In this document: one piece after another, positions 1-7,608 of the stretch
Position numbering within the stretch: position 1 is the stretch's first letter
Layout: every line of letters begins with the position of its first letter
DNA from: Parcubacteria group bacterium CG11_big_fil_rev_8_21_14_0_20_41_14
GTDB lineage: Bacteria > Patescibacteriota > Patescibacteriia > UBA2169
Direction of reading: 5' to 3'
DNA: 18,882 nt
NCBI GenBank assembly: GCA_002787075.1
Contig: PCVT01000180.1
Coordinates: 1-18,882 of the forward strand
Notes under the pieces: generated by a model
Database searches by the model: none
The model's input: the letters and a program-made list of their open reading frames with translations, nothing else
What the model was told of the DNA's origin: nothing
Made by a program: the position numbers and the translations under genes

Positions 1-216
1 AGCGCTATTGAATCATCTCCAGCAAGATCGCAAAATGTTCTTGGAGACAGGATTGCTCCGTTTTACGCTAATCCGTTTGACAGTATTGATGCTGAAGAAG
101 TCGCGTTTCCTTTGGCTCAGTTAAGAGGGTGTAGAAATTGGGAAGAATGCCAAGTGCTTTGTTCAAAGCCAGCTAATTTCCAAGAATGCGTTGCCTGGGA
201 AAAATCGCAAGAATAA
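1..216 (+). CDS. 3' end of unknown protein with Cys-rich C-terminus (partial)
   Basis: Frame 1 is open from the window edge to a TAA at 214-216 and gives the last 71 residues of a protein whose start lies outside. I do not recognise a family. The end carries four cysteines spaced C-x5-C-x3-C-x8-C (GCRNWEEC, then QVLC, then FQEC), which could bind a metal or form disulfides. From memory, similar Cys/Trp-rich tails occur in uncharacterised Patescibacteria proteins, but I cannot verify this here. A terminator-like hairpin follows directly, so this gene probably ends its own transcript. Codon use (GTC GCG, frequent AAA and GAA) matches the neighbouring genes, which supports real coding. Confidence 0.7.
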   Translation, partial: SAIESSPARSQNVLGDRIAPFYANPFDSIDAEEVAFPLAQLRGCRNWEECQVLCSKPANFQECVAWEKSQE

Positions 217-226
217 TCAGATTTTA

Positions 227-266
227 AAAAGGCCTGTTCTTATTGCGTTAACAGGTCTTTTATGGT
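227..266 (+). terminator. Intrinsic terminator after the partial upstream gene
   Basis: 227-238 (AAAAGGCCTGTT) pairs with 250-261 (AACAGGTCTTTT) in a 12-bp stem with one G-T wobble and an 11-base loop. The A-rich 5' side and T-rich 3' side suit a rho-independent terminator. It lies between the stop at 216 and the desulfurase start at 281. Confidence 0.7.
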
Positions 267-280
267 ATTTTTGATTCTTT

Positions 281-1423
281 ATGTTAAAGAAATATAAAAC
301 AATATATTTGGATTACGCTGCCACAACTCCTGTTGATGCGCAAGTTTTAGATGTGATGGGTCCATATTTTAATGAAGAGTATGCTAATCCGTCATCTTTG
401 CATTCTCTTGGTCTCAGAGCAAAATCCGCTCTTGATGATGCGCGCGAAAAAGTCGCGTCTGTCTTGAATTGCCAAAAAGATGAAATCATATTCACTTCAA
501 GCGGAACTGAAGCAGATAACCTTGCTTTGAAAGGTATGGCGGAAGTTTATGATTATAAAGGACATATAATCGTGTCCGCGATTGAACACGCAGCTGTTTT
601 AGAAACAGCGCGTTATCTAGAAAAGATTGGAGTTGATATAACATATGTTGATGTTGATGAATATGGTTCTGTTAATCCGAAAGACGTAATGTCAGCTGTC
701 CGTGATAATACTTTTCTTGTATCAATAATGTACGCGAATAATGAAATAGGAACCATTCAGCCAATCTCAGAGATCGGAAAGCATCTTCAGAAAAAAGGGA
801 TTCTCATGCACACAGACGCGGTTCAAGCTCCAGGACTTTTGTGTTTGGATGTTAATAAGTTGCATGTTGATATGATGTCCTTGTCCGCGCATAAATTTTA
901 TGGGCCAAAAGGAGTTGGAGCGCTGTACGTCCGTCGCGGTGTTGAGATTGTGCCACAAATGCATGGCGGAGGACAAGAAAGGAAATTACGGTCCGCGACC
1001 GAGAATGTTGCTGGCATAGTCGGATTTGCAGAAGCGCTTTGCCTTTCTGACGCGCATCGTAAGAGCGAAGCACATCGTCTTTCTGAATTGCGCGATTATT
1101 TGATCCATGAAATCCGAAAAGCTATTCCAGAAGCAAAGCTTACTGGTCATCCAGAATATCGGATTGCGAATAATGTATCATTTTGTTTTTCCAAAATTGA
1201 AGGCGAATCATTAGTTATGCGATTGAGCGAGTGCGGATTTTGCGTCTCATCCGGCTCTGCATGCTCTTCTGGAGATTTAGGCGCGTCTCATGTTTTGACT
1301 GCGTGCGGCCTGAGCAAAAAAGTTGCACAAGGAAGTGTGCGGGTTTCTCTTGGAAAATATACCAATAAAAAAGATCTGCAATCATTTGTTCAGGCGCTGG
1401 CTCAGGAAGTGAACAAAAGGTGA
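281..1423 (+). CDS. Cysteine desulfurase (IscS/NifS family, class V aminotransferase fold)
   Basis: A PLP enzyme that takes sulfur from L-cysteine and carries it as a persulfide for Fe-S clusters or tRNA thiolation. Its 380 residues are normal for the family. Visible motifs: N-terminal YLDYAATTP (9-17); TSSGTEADN (72-80); HTDAVQ in the core; SAHKFYGPKG with the PLP lysine at Lys205; and SSGSACSSG with the active-site Cys328 on the mobile loop, nearly the numbering of E. coli IscS. That loop length favours group I (IscS/NifS) over SufS. No Shine-Dalgarno precedes ATG 281, but the N-terminus fits the family from there. No iscU or suf genes are visible, so the sulfur acceptor is unknown. The TGA stop lies inside the hairpin that follows. 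IscS versus NifS cannot be decided, so no symbol is given. Confidence 0.93.
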   Translation: MLKKYKTIYLDYAATTPVDAQVLDVMGPYFNEEYANPSSLHSLGLRAKSALDDAREKVASVLNCQKDEIIFTSSGTEADNLALKGMAEVYDYKGHIIVSAIEHAAVLETARYLEKIGVDITYVDVDEYGSVNPKDVMSAVRDNTFLVSIMYANNEIGTIQPISEIGKHLQKKGILMHTDAVQAPGLLCLDVNKLHVDMMSLSAHKFYGPKGVGALYVRRGVEIVPQMHGGGQERKLRSATENVAGIVGFAEALCLSDAHRKSEAHRLSELRDYLIHEIRKAIPEAKLTGHPEYRIANNVSFCFSKIEGESLVMRLSECGFCVSSGSACSSGDLGASHVLTACGLSKKVAQGSVRVSLGKYTNKKDLQSFVQALAQEVNKR

Positions 1424-1448
1424 GACCTTTCCAAAAGGTCTCACCTTT
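1416..1448 (+). terminator. Perfect 15-bp hairpin at the end of the desulfurase gene
   Basis: 1416-1430 and 1434-1448 are exact reverse complements (AAAGGTGAGACCTTT / AAAGGTCTCACCTTT) around a 3-base loop CCA. The stop codon 1421-1423 is inside the 5' arm. A T-tract is lacking downstream, so it is either a weak terminator or an mRNA 3'-end stabiliser. I favour terminator because a new promoter starts about 40 bases on. Confidence 0.6.
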
Positions 1449-1463
1449 GAAATATACACCCCC

Positions 1464-1492
1464 TTTCTTTGCAAAGGAGATTTTGTTATAAT
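1464..1492 (+). promoter_or_regulatory. Promoter of the glycolytic operon, giving a leaderless pgk mRNA
   Basis: A perfect -10 TATAAT lies at 1487-1492 with a weak -35 (TTTCTT, 1464-1469) 17 bases upstream. The expected transcription start is at or within a base or two of ATG 1499, so the mRNA would be leaderless. The purine-rich AAAGGAGA at 1473-1480 is 18 or more bases from the ATG, too far for a normal ribosome binding site, and would be upstream of the transcript. Confidence 0.6.
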
Positions 1493-1498
1493 CAAAGT

Positions 1499-2653
1499 AT
1501 GGAATTCAATACCTATACACAAGAAGACATATTTGGAAAGCGAGTGCTTATGCGCTGTGATTTGGACGTTAAAGTCAATGAAGATGGAATTGTTGACCAA
1601 TATCACGACTTGCGCCTAGAACGGATTGTGCCAGTAGTACACCAGCTTTTTGGATATGGCGCTATGCAAGTTGTCCTCATTGGCCATCGCGGTAGGCCTG
1701 ATCATAAAGATATGTCTTTGTCTCTTGCCCCAATCCGGGACCGATTAGCTGATTTGTGCGTGTCTGAGGGCTTGGATGAGCCAATCACTTTGATTGACGA
1801 TATTAGCGTGGATCCTCTTGCTCACAAGCATGAGCCAATCATTATGCTTGAAAATTTGCGATTTTGGCCAGAAGAAAAAGCAGGTGATTCTTTATTCGCG
1901 GAAAAATTATCGCTCTGGGGCCAAGTGTATATTAATAACGCGTTCGGCAACAGCCATCGCGCAGACGCGTCCATGTCTGCTTTGCCAGGCATAATGGATC
2001 GCGCGTTTGCAGGCCCAGAGCTTATAAAAGAAGTTAGTACTTTAGAATCATTTATTTTAGAAATAAAAAAGCCGTTTATGATAGTTTTAGGCGGAGCGAA
2101 AATATCAACAAAACTTCCTTTGATAGAAGCATTGTCAAGCAAGGCAGATGCTATTTTGCTTGGCGGCGGGTTGGCAAATACTGTTTTGAAAGCGCGTGGA
2201 AAAGAAATGGGAGAGTCATTAGTTGAGCAAGAAATGCTGTCAGATGCGCGTGATTTGTCCGATAGCGCGATCATTCTGCCAGATGACGCGGTCGTAGCCG
2301 AAGGCCGCGCAGTGTCAGTGGACGAAATTCAGCCAGATGAGGCAATGCTTGATATAGGGCCTGAGGCGAACACAAAATTTGTTCAGCTGATTCAGGAGGC
2401 AAACACTATTCTTTGGAACGGGCCAATGGGAAAATTTGAAGACAGCGCGTTTGAAAAAGGCACTTATGAAATCGCGCGCGCGATCGCGCAAAATCAACAA
2501 GCAAGGACTTTGGCCGGAGGCGGGGAAACTGTTGAAGTTCTAGAGAAGCTTGATTTGGTTGATAAAATTGATTTTGTGTCTGAAGGCGGAGGAGCTATGC
2601 TTACGTTTTTGGCAGATGGCGAAATGCCAGGGCTTGGTAGTGTAAAAATATAA
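1499..2653 (+). CDS. pgk: Phosphoglycerate kinase
   Basis: Transfers phosphate from 1,3-bisphosphoglycerate to ADP, making ATP and 3-phosphoglycerate in the cytosol. ATG 1499 gives 384 residues, near the usual 390-400. The longer frame from a TTG at 1469 would translate through the -10 box and is rejected. Motifs in order: HRGRP of the substrate site; LENLRFWPEE; NNAFGNSHRADAS (usually NDAFG); GGAKISTK; GGGLANT; WNGPMGKFE; GGGETVEVLEK; and SEGGGAMLTFL near the end. The first substrate-binding motif is divergent (RCDLDV instead of RVDFNVP), though its arginine and first aspartate are kept. It is first in an operon with eno (3-base gap) and two phosphoglycerate mutases, so consecutive glycolytic steps are co-transcribed. 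Identity is secure. Confidence 0.95.
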   Translation: MEFNTYTQEDIFGKRVLMRCDLDVKVNEDGIVDQYHDLRLERIVPVVHQLFGYGAMQVVLIGHRGRPDHKDMSLSLAPIRDRLADLCVSEGLDEPITLIDDISVDPLAHKHEPIIMLENLRFWPEEKAGDSLFAEKLSLWGQVYINNAFGNSHRADASMSALPGIMDRAFAGPELIKEVSTLESFILEIKKPFMIVLGGAKISTKLPLIEALSSKADAILLGGGLANTVLKARGKEMGESLVEQEMLSDARDLSDSAIILPDDAVVAEGRAVSVDEIQPDEAMLDIGPEANTKFVQLIQEANTILWNGPMGKFEDSAFEKGTYEIARAIAQNQQARTLAGGGETVEVLEKLDLVDKIDFVSEGGGAMLTFLADGEMPGLGSVKI

Positions 2654-2656
2654 ACT

Positions 2657-3922
2657 ATGGTTCAAACAAAAATAAAACACATAGAAGCAGGCGAGATTCT
2701 GGATTCAAGGGGAAATCCAACAGTTATGGCAACTGTGATTTTGTCTTCAGGCATAAAAGCCATGGCCTCGGTTCCGTCTGGCGCGTCAACTGGCTCACTT
2801 GAGGCCTTAGAGTTGCGTGACAATAATCCTAAACGCTACGCTGGCATGGGCGTGTTAAAGGCGTGCAGTAATGTGAATGTGAAAATCGCTCAAGCACTGA
2901 ATGGAATGGATGCCGCGGATCAGCGCTCGCTCGACAAAGCAATGATTAATTTGGATGGAACGCCAAATAAATCAAACTTAGGCGCTAACGCTATCTTAGG
3001 GGTTTCTCTCGCATGCTCGCGCGCGTACGCGCAAGCACAAAGCAAACCATTGTATGAATCATTGCGCGATCAATTTAGCTTTCCGCGCATCACCAGCATG
3101 CCAATTCCGATTATGAACATCATCAACGGAGGCAAGCACGCTAGCACGAACATTGCTTTGCAGGAATTCCAGATTATTCCTCTTTCCAACAAAACTGTTT
3201 CAGAAAAAATAGAAACTGGATCAGAGATTTTTCATATTCTCGGAGATATTCTTAAAACGCGCAACATGGATAGCGACGTTGGCAATGAAGGCGGATACGC
3301 GCCTGATGTTTCGTCTTTGGATGAAATATTTGAATTGTTTAAAGAAAGCATCGCGAAAAACAATATGCGCATGGGAATTGATGTCGCGCTCGGCATTGAC
3401 GCGGCCGCGAATTCGTTCTATAACGCGCGAAAAAAGCAATACATCATCGCGCCTCCTGAACAAAAATTAGATCCAATAGAACTTTCTAAACTATACGCGC
3501 GCTGGGCAGAGCAATATCATGTTATCAGCATTGAAGATCCGTTTGAAGAAGAGGGCTGGAATGACTGGACTAGGTTCACCTCCGCGGCAAATAATGATCG
3601 CATTATGATAATTGGAGACGATCTTCTCGTGACCAATAAAGATCGGCTCAAACAAGCAATACAAAGAAAAGCAGTAAACGCGATTCTTATCAAACCAAAC
3701 CAAATCGGCACTCTTTCCGAGACCATCGCGACTATCAAACTAGCTAAAAAGAATAACATCAAAATCGTAATATCGCATAGAAGCGGGGAAACCAATGACG
3801 CGTTCATATCTGATTTAGCAGTGGCGTGTTCTGCTGATTTTATTAAAGCCGGAGCCCCGTCGCGCGGGGAGCGAGTTGCCAAATATAACCGTTTAATGGA
3901 AATAGAGAGGGAAATAAGATAA
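2657..3922 (+). CDS. eno: Enolase
   Basis: Dehydrates 2-phosphoglycerate to phosphoenolpyruvate, with Mg2+. It has 421 residues (typical 420-435). Seen: EILDSRGNPT at the N-terminus; GASTG loop; QEF with Glu170; NEGGYAPD with Glu211; SIEDPFEEEGW and GDDLLVTN carrying metal-binding acids; IKPNQIGT with Lys346; SHRSGET; and IKAGAPSRGER with Lys397. These correspond to E. coli enolase Glu168, Glu209, Lys342 and Lys393, so all key residues are present. It begins 3 bases after the pgk stop with no Shine-Dalgarno, so translation probably depends on coupling to pgk or another initiation mode. A mutase gene follows after 12 bases. Bacterial enolase can also sit on cell surfaces or in the degradosome, but nothing here points to that. 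Confidence 0.97.
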   Translation: MVQTKIKHIEAGEILDSRGNPTVMATVILSSGIKAMASVPSGASTGSLEALELRDNNPKRYAGMGVLKACSNVNVKIAQALNGMDAADQRSLDKAMINLDGTPNKSNLGANAILGVSLACSRAYAQAQSKPLYESLRDQFSFPRITSMPIPIMNIINGGKHASTNIALQEFQIIPLSNKTVSEKIETGSEIFHILGDILKTRNMDSDVGNEGGYAPDVSSLDEIFELFKESIAKNNMRMGIDVALGIDAAANSFYNARKKQYIIAPPEQKLDPIELSKLYARWAEQYHVISIEDPFEEEGWNDWTRFTSAANNDRIMIIGDDLLVTNKDRLKQAIQRKAVNAILIKPNQIGTLSETIATIKLAKKNNIKIVISHRSGETNDAFISDLAVACSADFIKAGAPSRGERVAKYNRLMEIEREIR

Positions 3923-3934
3923 GTAAATTTTTTT

Positions 3935-5500
3935 ATGGACACACAAATTCCAACAAACAATCCTATTGTATTGGTTATCATAGATGGCTGGGGAATCGCG
4001 CCAGAGGGCGACTCAAATCCATTATCCAAAATAAGCCATCCGTATTATGATCAGCTTAGGAAAGAATCCAAAGCAACTCGGCTTTGGGCGCATGGAGAAT
4101 ACGTTGGTTTGCTCAGAGATCAAGACGGCAATTCAGAAGCAGGGCATCTTAATTTAGGAGCTGGAAGAATCGTAAAGCAAGATCAAGTCATTATTTCAGA
4201 AGCCATAGAAGATGGCACTTTTTTCAAAAATCCAGCTTTTTTGGAAGCAATCCAGCATGTGAAGCGAAATAAGTCTAGCATGCATTTAGTAGGAATGCTT
4301 TCTGATGGCCAAAGCGCGCACGCCACACCCGAACATTTGTACGCGCTTTTGGAATTATTGGAAAAAGAAAAAGTTGAAAGAGTGTTTCTGCATTTATTTT
4401 CCGATGGAAGAGATTCATCTCCAAAAGGTGGAAAAAATCAGCTCAAACAAGTAATTGAACACTTAAAGCCAAACCAGCTTGTGGCCACGGTAATGGGCAG
4501 ATTTTTTGCCATGGACCGAAGGAAAGAATGGAGTCGGACCCAGCAGGCGTACAACTCTTTGGTACTAGGAGAAGGCAAAGCAGTAGAAAATCCTTTGGAA
4601 GTATTTGATCAATTTTATTCCGAAGGCATCAGTGATGAGTTCATACCTCCGCACGTGGTAGTGGACAAAGGAAAGCCAGTTGGCATGATTCAAGACAATG
4701 ATTCAATTATATTTTTTAATCATAGGTCTGATAGGGCGCGCCAGATTACCAAAGTATTTGTGCAGGAGGATTTTACCGAAAAAAATCCTGGTTCATTCAC
4801 GCCGAAAAAGAAAATTCAGAATCTGCGGTTTGTCGCTATGACTGATTTTGGACCTGATTTAGGAAATATGCTTACTGCTTATCCGAGCATTGACGTTGAT
4901 GATACGCTTCCCATGGTGCTTAAAAATAAGCGCCAGCTATATATGGCTGAAAGCGAGAAATACGCGCACATTACCTATTTTTTTAACGGAGGATATGCTG
5001 AACCAGTCAATCACGAAGATCGGCTCGTAATAACATCTCCTGATGTTGATAGTTATGACAAAGCGCCTGCAATGGCGACAAAAGAGATCGCTAATACAGT
5101 GGCGCGGGCTTTGAACGAGAAAAAATATGATTTTATAGCCGTGAATATCGCGGCCCCTGACATGGTAGCGCATTCTGGAAATTTTGAAGCAGCTAAAGAG
5201 GCAATCAAAGCAACTGATAGCGGACTTGGAATTATCATGTCCGCGGTCAAACAGTCAGGCGCTATCCTCATCGTTACTGCTGATCATGGAAATATAGAAG
5301 AAATGAAAGACATGTCTTTAAAAGAAAAAGACACAGAACATTCAAAAAATCAGGTTCCTTTCCTGATTTGGGCGCCAAATCAACAGATTCCTAATTTGCG
5401 CGAAGAAGGCGTGCTTGGAGACGTGGCCCCAACTATTATACAATTATTCAGACTGCAAAAGCCCCAAGCAATGACTGGCAAATCATTAATCATACCATGA
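3935..5500 (+). CDS. gpmI: 2,3-bisphosphoglycerate-independent phosphoglycerate mutase, copy 1
   Basis: Interconverts 3- and 2-phosphoglycerate through a phosphoserine intermediate; alkaline-phosphatase superfamily, two Mn2+. It has 521 residues (family about 510-550). Seen: IIDGWG with Asp17; GNSEAGH with nucleophile Ser67; SDGRD; GRFFAMDRRKEW; NHRSDRAR; EKYAHITYFFNGG; PDMVAHSGN (Asp, His); TADHGN (Asp, His); and TEHSKNQVP (last metal His). The substrate-loop motif usually read SDGGVHSH is changed to SDGQSAHATPEH: one residue longer and lacking the second loop histidine. Otherwise the site looks complete, so it may be active with altered kinetics or substrate. The next gene overlaps its stop by 4 bases (ATGA). 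No Shine-Dalgarno precedes ATG 3935. Confidence 0.93.
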   Translation: MDTQIPTNNPIVLVIIDGWGIAPEGDSNPLSKISHPYYDQLRKESKATRLWAHGEYVGLLRDQDGNSEAGHLNLGAGRIVKQDQVIISEAIEDGTFFKNPAFLEAIQHVKRNKSSMHLVGMLSDGQSAHATPEHLYALLELLEKEKVERVFLHLFSDGRDSSPKGGKNQLKQVIEHLKPNQLVATVMGRFFAMDRRKEWSRTQQAYNSLVLGEGKAVENPLEVFDQFYSEGISDEFIPPHVVVDKGKPVGMIQDNDSIIFFNHRSDRARQITKVFVQEDFTEKNPGSFTPKKKIQNLRFVAMTDFGPDLGNMLTAYPSIDVDDTLPMVLKNKRQLYMAESEKYAHITYFFNGGYAEPVNHEDRLVITSPDVDSYDKAPAMATKEIANTVARALNEKKYDFIAVNIAAPDMVAHSGNFEAAKEAIKATDSGLGIIMSAVKQSGAILIVTADHGNIEEMKDMSLKEKDTEHSKNQVPFLIWAPNQQIPNLREEGVLGDVAPTIIQLFRLQKPQAMTGKSLIIP

Positions 5501-7083
5501 TAAGCATTAGCAACATACAAAATATTCCGCTTGCGCTTATTGTTTTAGATGGATTTGGCATTGCTCCAAAAAGCAGGGGAAATGCTATTTCAGAAGCTAA
5601 AATGCCGTTTTTTAATTCTCTTATCAGGAATTTTCAAACATTTTCAATAGCCGCAGGAGGCGAAGCAGTTGGCCTGCCTTGGGGAGAGCCGGGAAATTCA
5701 GAAGTCGGGCACCAGAATCTAGGCGCCGGCAAAATCGTGTATCAAGATGTTCTACGAATCAATAAAAGCATAGAAGATAAAAGTTTTTTTGAGAATCAGG
5801 AATTGCTTGGCCTTATCGCGCATTGCAAAAAACACAATTCCAGCATGCACATCCTGGGCATTTTAAGCGATGGAGGAGTTCATGGGCATGTGGAGCATAT
5901 ATACGCTGCTTTGGAGCTTGCTGGCCGCAATAATCTTAAGCAAGTATATATTCATATTATACTTGATGGCAGGGATACTGCTTTTGACAGCGGACTTGAA
6001 TATGTCAAACAGCTTGAAAAAGTAATTAAGCGCGTAAAAATTGGAGAAATCGCTAGCATAAGCGGAAGGTTTTTCGCAATGGATAGGGATAATAAATGGG
6101 ATCGAGTAGAAAAAGCGTACAAAGCAATAGTAAAATCAGAATCAGAAAATGTTTTTAAAAGCCCAAAAGAAGCAATACAAGCAAGCTATGAAAACAAAAT
6201 ATATGACGAGGAATTTGTTCCCGCGGTAATTAGAAAAACAGATGCTAAAGATATTGTTCGCGTTCAGCCCGGAGATGGGGTATTTTTTACAAATTATAGG
6301 CCAGATCGGGCTAAAGAAATAACAAGCGCGTTCGTGTCAAAAGATTTTAAAGGATTTTCAAGAAGCTTGCTTGGGAATTTATATTTTGTTGGAATGACTG
6401 AGTATAGCCCAAATTTAAAAGCGCATGTTGCCTTTAGAAAAGACGCAATAGAATTTCCTTTAGCTCGAGTTTTAAGCGAAGCAGGGCTTGCTCAATTACA
6501 TATTGCTGAAACAGAAAAATACGCTCATGTAACATATTTTTTTAATGGAGGCAAAGATATTGTGTTCAAAGGAGAAAAAAACATGATTATTCCTTCAGCA
6601 GGAGTTGCGCAGTACGATGAAAAACCGCAAATGTCAGCAAATGAAATTACTAAAAAAGTCATGGAATCTCTTAAAGCAGGCGCGTTTCATTTCTATATTG
6701 TTAATTACGCTAATGCTGACATGGTCGGGCATACTGGAAATTTGCGCGCCACAGTGCAATCCCTTGGCATTATTGATGATTGTTTAAAGCAGGTTGTTTC
6801 ATATATTGCTAAATTAGGCGGAATGAGCGTTATTACAGCAGACCATGGAAACGCGGAAGACATGGTTAATTGGGAGAACGGGCATATTATAAAAGAGCAC
6901 AGCGCTAGCTCTGTTCCATGCGTTTTAGTTGGACAAGAATTTAAATTATCAAATCCAAAAACAAAAGATTTTTTTCTAGATAGTTTGAAAGTTACTGGAG
7001 TTCTTTCTGATGTCGCGCCAACAATTATTAAGATTTTAGGCCTTCAAAAGCCCTTGGAGATGACGTCTAGATCATTAATATAA
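5497..7083 (+). CDS. gpmI: 2,3-bisphosphoglycerate-independent phosphoglycerate mutase, copy 2
   Basis: A second full-length member (528 residues) directly behind the first; its ATG overlaps the upstream TGA (ATGA), typical of coupled translation. All standard motifs are present: VLDGFG (Asp18), GNSEVGH (Ser68), canonical SDGGVHGH loop (His129), LDGRD, GRFFAMDRDNKWDR, NYRPDRA, EKYAHVTYFFNGG, ADMVGHTGN, TADHGNAE, and EHSASSVP with the last metal histidine. By its loop it is the more orthodox of the two and probably the main glycolytic mutase. The two proteins align throughout but are clearly diverged, so the duplication is old or one copy was acquired. The PAP2 phosphatase gene starts 9 bases after its stop. 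Confidence 0.95.
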   Translation: MISISNIQNIPLALIVLDGFGIAPKSRGNAISEAKMPFFNSLIRNFQTFSIAAGGEAVGLPWGEPGNSEVGHQNLGAGKIVYQDVLRINKSIEDKSFFENQELLGLIAHCKKHNSSMHILGILSDGGVHGHVEHIYAALELAGRNNLKQVYIHIILDGRDTAFDSGLEYVKQLEKVIKRVKIGEIASISGRFFAMDRDNKWDRVEKAYKAIVKSESENVFKSPKEAIQASYENKIYDEEFVPAVIRKTDAKDIVRVQPGDGVFFTNYRPDRAKEITSAFVSKDFKGFSRSLLGNLYFVGMTEYSPNLKAHVAFRKDAIEFPLARVLSEAGLAQLHIAETEKYAHVTYFFNGGKDIVFKGEKNMIIPSAGVAQYDEKPQMSANEITKKVMESLKAGAFHFYIVNYANADMVGHTGNLRATVQSLGIIDDCLKQVVSYIAKLGGMSVITADHGNAEDMVNWENGHIIKEHSASSVPCVLVGQEFKLSNPKTKDFFLDSLKVTGVLSDVAPTIIKILGLQKPLEMTSRSLI

Positions 7084-7092
7084 AAAAATAAT

Positions 7093-7608
7093 ATGCAGAA
7101 TATTGATTTTCAATTGAGCAATTTCTTTTTTGAAATAGGAAGAAGCGTTCCTTTGTGGATTGTTGTTTTTTTGGCAACCTATTCTATTTGGATTATTGGG
7201 GCGTGCGTTTTGCTTGTTTTTAGGAAGCGTTCAAATAATTTTTTTAAAGATCTTCTTTTATTATTTTGCGCTACTGTGCTTGCTTATTTTTTGAATTTTA
7301 TAGTTGGTCATTTCTTTTTCAGGGATAGGCCGTTTGTCTCTTTTGGGTTTGATCCGCTTATTGGCGCGCCTCATACTGCGAAATCATTTCCTTCAGACCA
7401 TGCGGCAATCGCCTGGACTGCGGCCTGCTACATATTTATAAGATACAAAAAAAGCGCGTGCGTTTTTTTAGTGCTTGCGCTTTTAGTATGTTTGGGTAGA
7501 GTTTTGGCTGGAGTGCATTATATTGGGGATGTGGCTTCTGGCGCTGTTATTGGATCAATAAGTTCTTTATTAGTGATTTATCTGGCTAAGAAAAGAATAT
7601 TATTTTAA
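7093..7608 (+). CDS. PAP2-family membrane phosphatase (possible undecaprenyl-diphosphatase, BcrC-like)
   Basis: A 171-aa multi-pass membrane protein. The PAP2 signature is complete: FFFRDRPF (76-81), FPSDHAA with Ser101 and His103, and GRVLAGVHYIGD with Arg136, His142 and Asp146. Hydrophobic segments lie at roughly 20-43, 52-75, 102-117 and 121-165. The family removes phosphate from lipid phosphates. The FPSDH variant and short length resemble BcrC-type enzymes that recycle undecaprenyl diphosphate for peptidoglycan, but phosphatidylglycerophosphate or other lipid phosphates are possible. It is last in the glycolytic operon, which is probably just convenient co-transcription. Its TAA (7606-7608) touches the stop of the opposing CAP gene with no base between, leaving no room for a separate terminator. 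Confidence 0.85.
   Translation: MQNIDFQLSNFFFEIGRSVPLWIVVFLATYSIWIIGACVLLVFRKRSNNFFKDLLLLFCATVLAYFLNFIVGHFFFRDRPFVSFGFDPLIGAPHTAKSFPSDHAAIAWTAACYIFIRYKKSACVFLVLALLVCLGRVLAGVHYIGDVASGAVIGSISSLLVIYLAKKRILF

Noticed and set aside
281..1423. Recoding of TGA as glycine (genetic code 25)
   Set aside because: The desulfurase, gpmI copy 1 and other genes end at TGA exactly where family length predicts; no in-frame TGA is needed anywhere.
1416..1448. Perfect palindrome as an insertion-sequence end
   Set aside because: It is unpaired with any second copy in the window and no transposase is nearby; it fits a gene-end hairpin better.
1822..2274. 150-codon minus-strand open frame inside pgk
   Set aside because: It lies antisense to a secure pgk reading frame and shows no recognisable motif; the GC-rich third positions of pgk explain it.
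3517..4029. 170-codon minus-strand open frame across the eno/gpmI junction
   Set aside because: Antisense to two highly conserved enzymes; no family resemblance and no start signals.
3935..5500. gpmI copy 1 as a pseudogene
   Set aside because: The frame is intact, and the nucleophile Ser and all metal-binding residues are present; only one loop differs.
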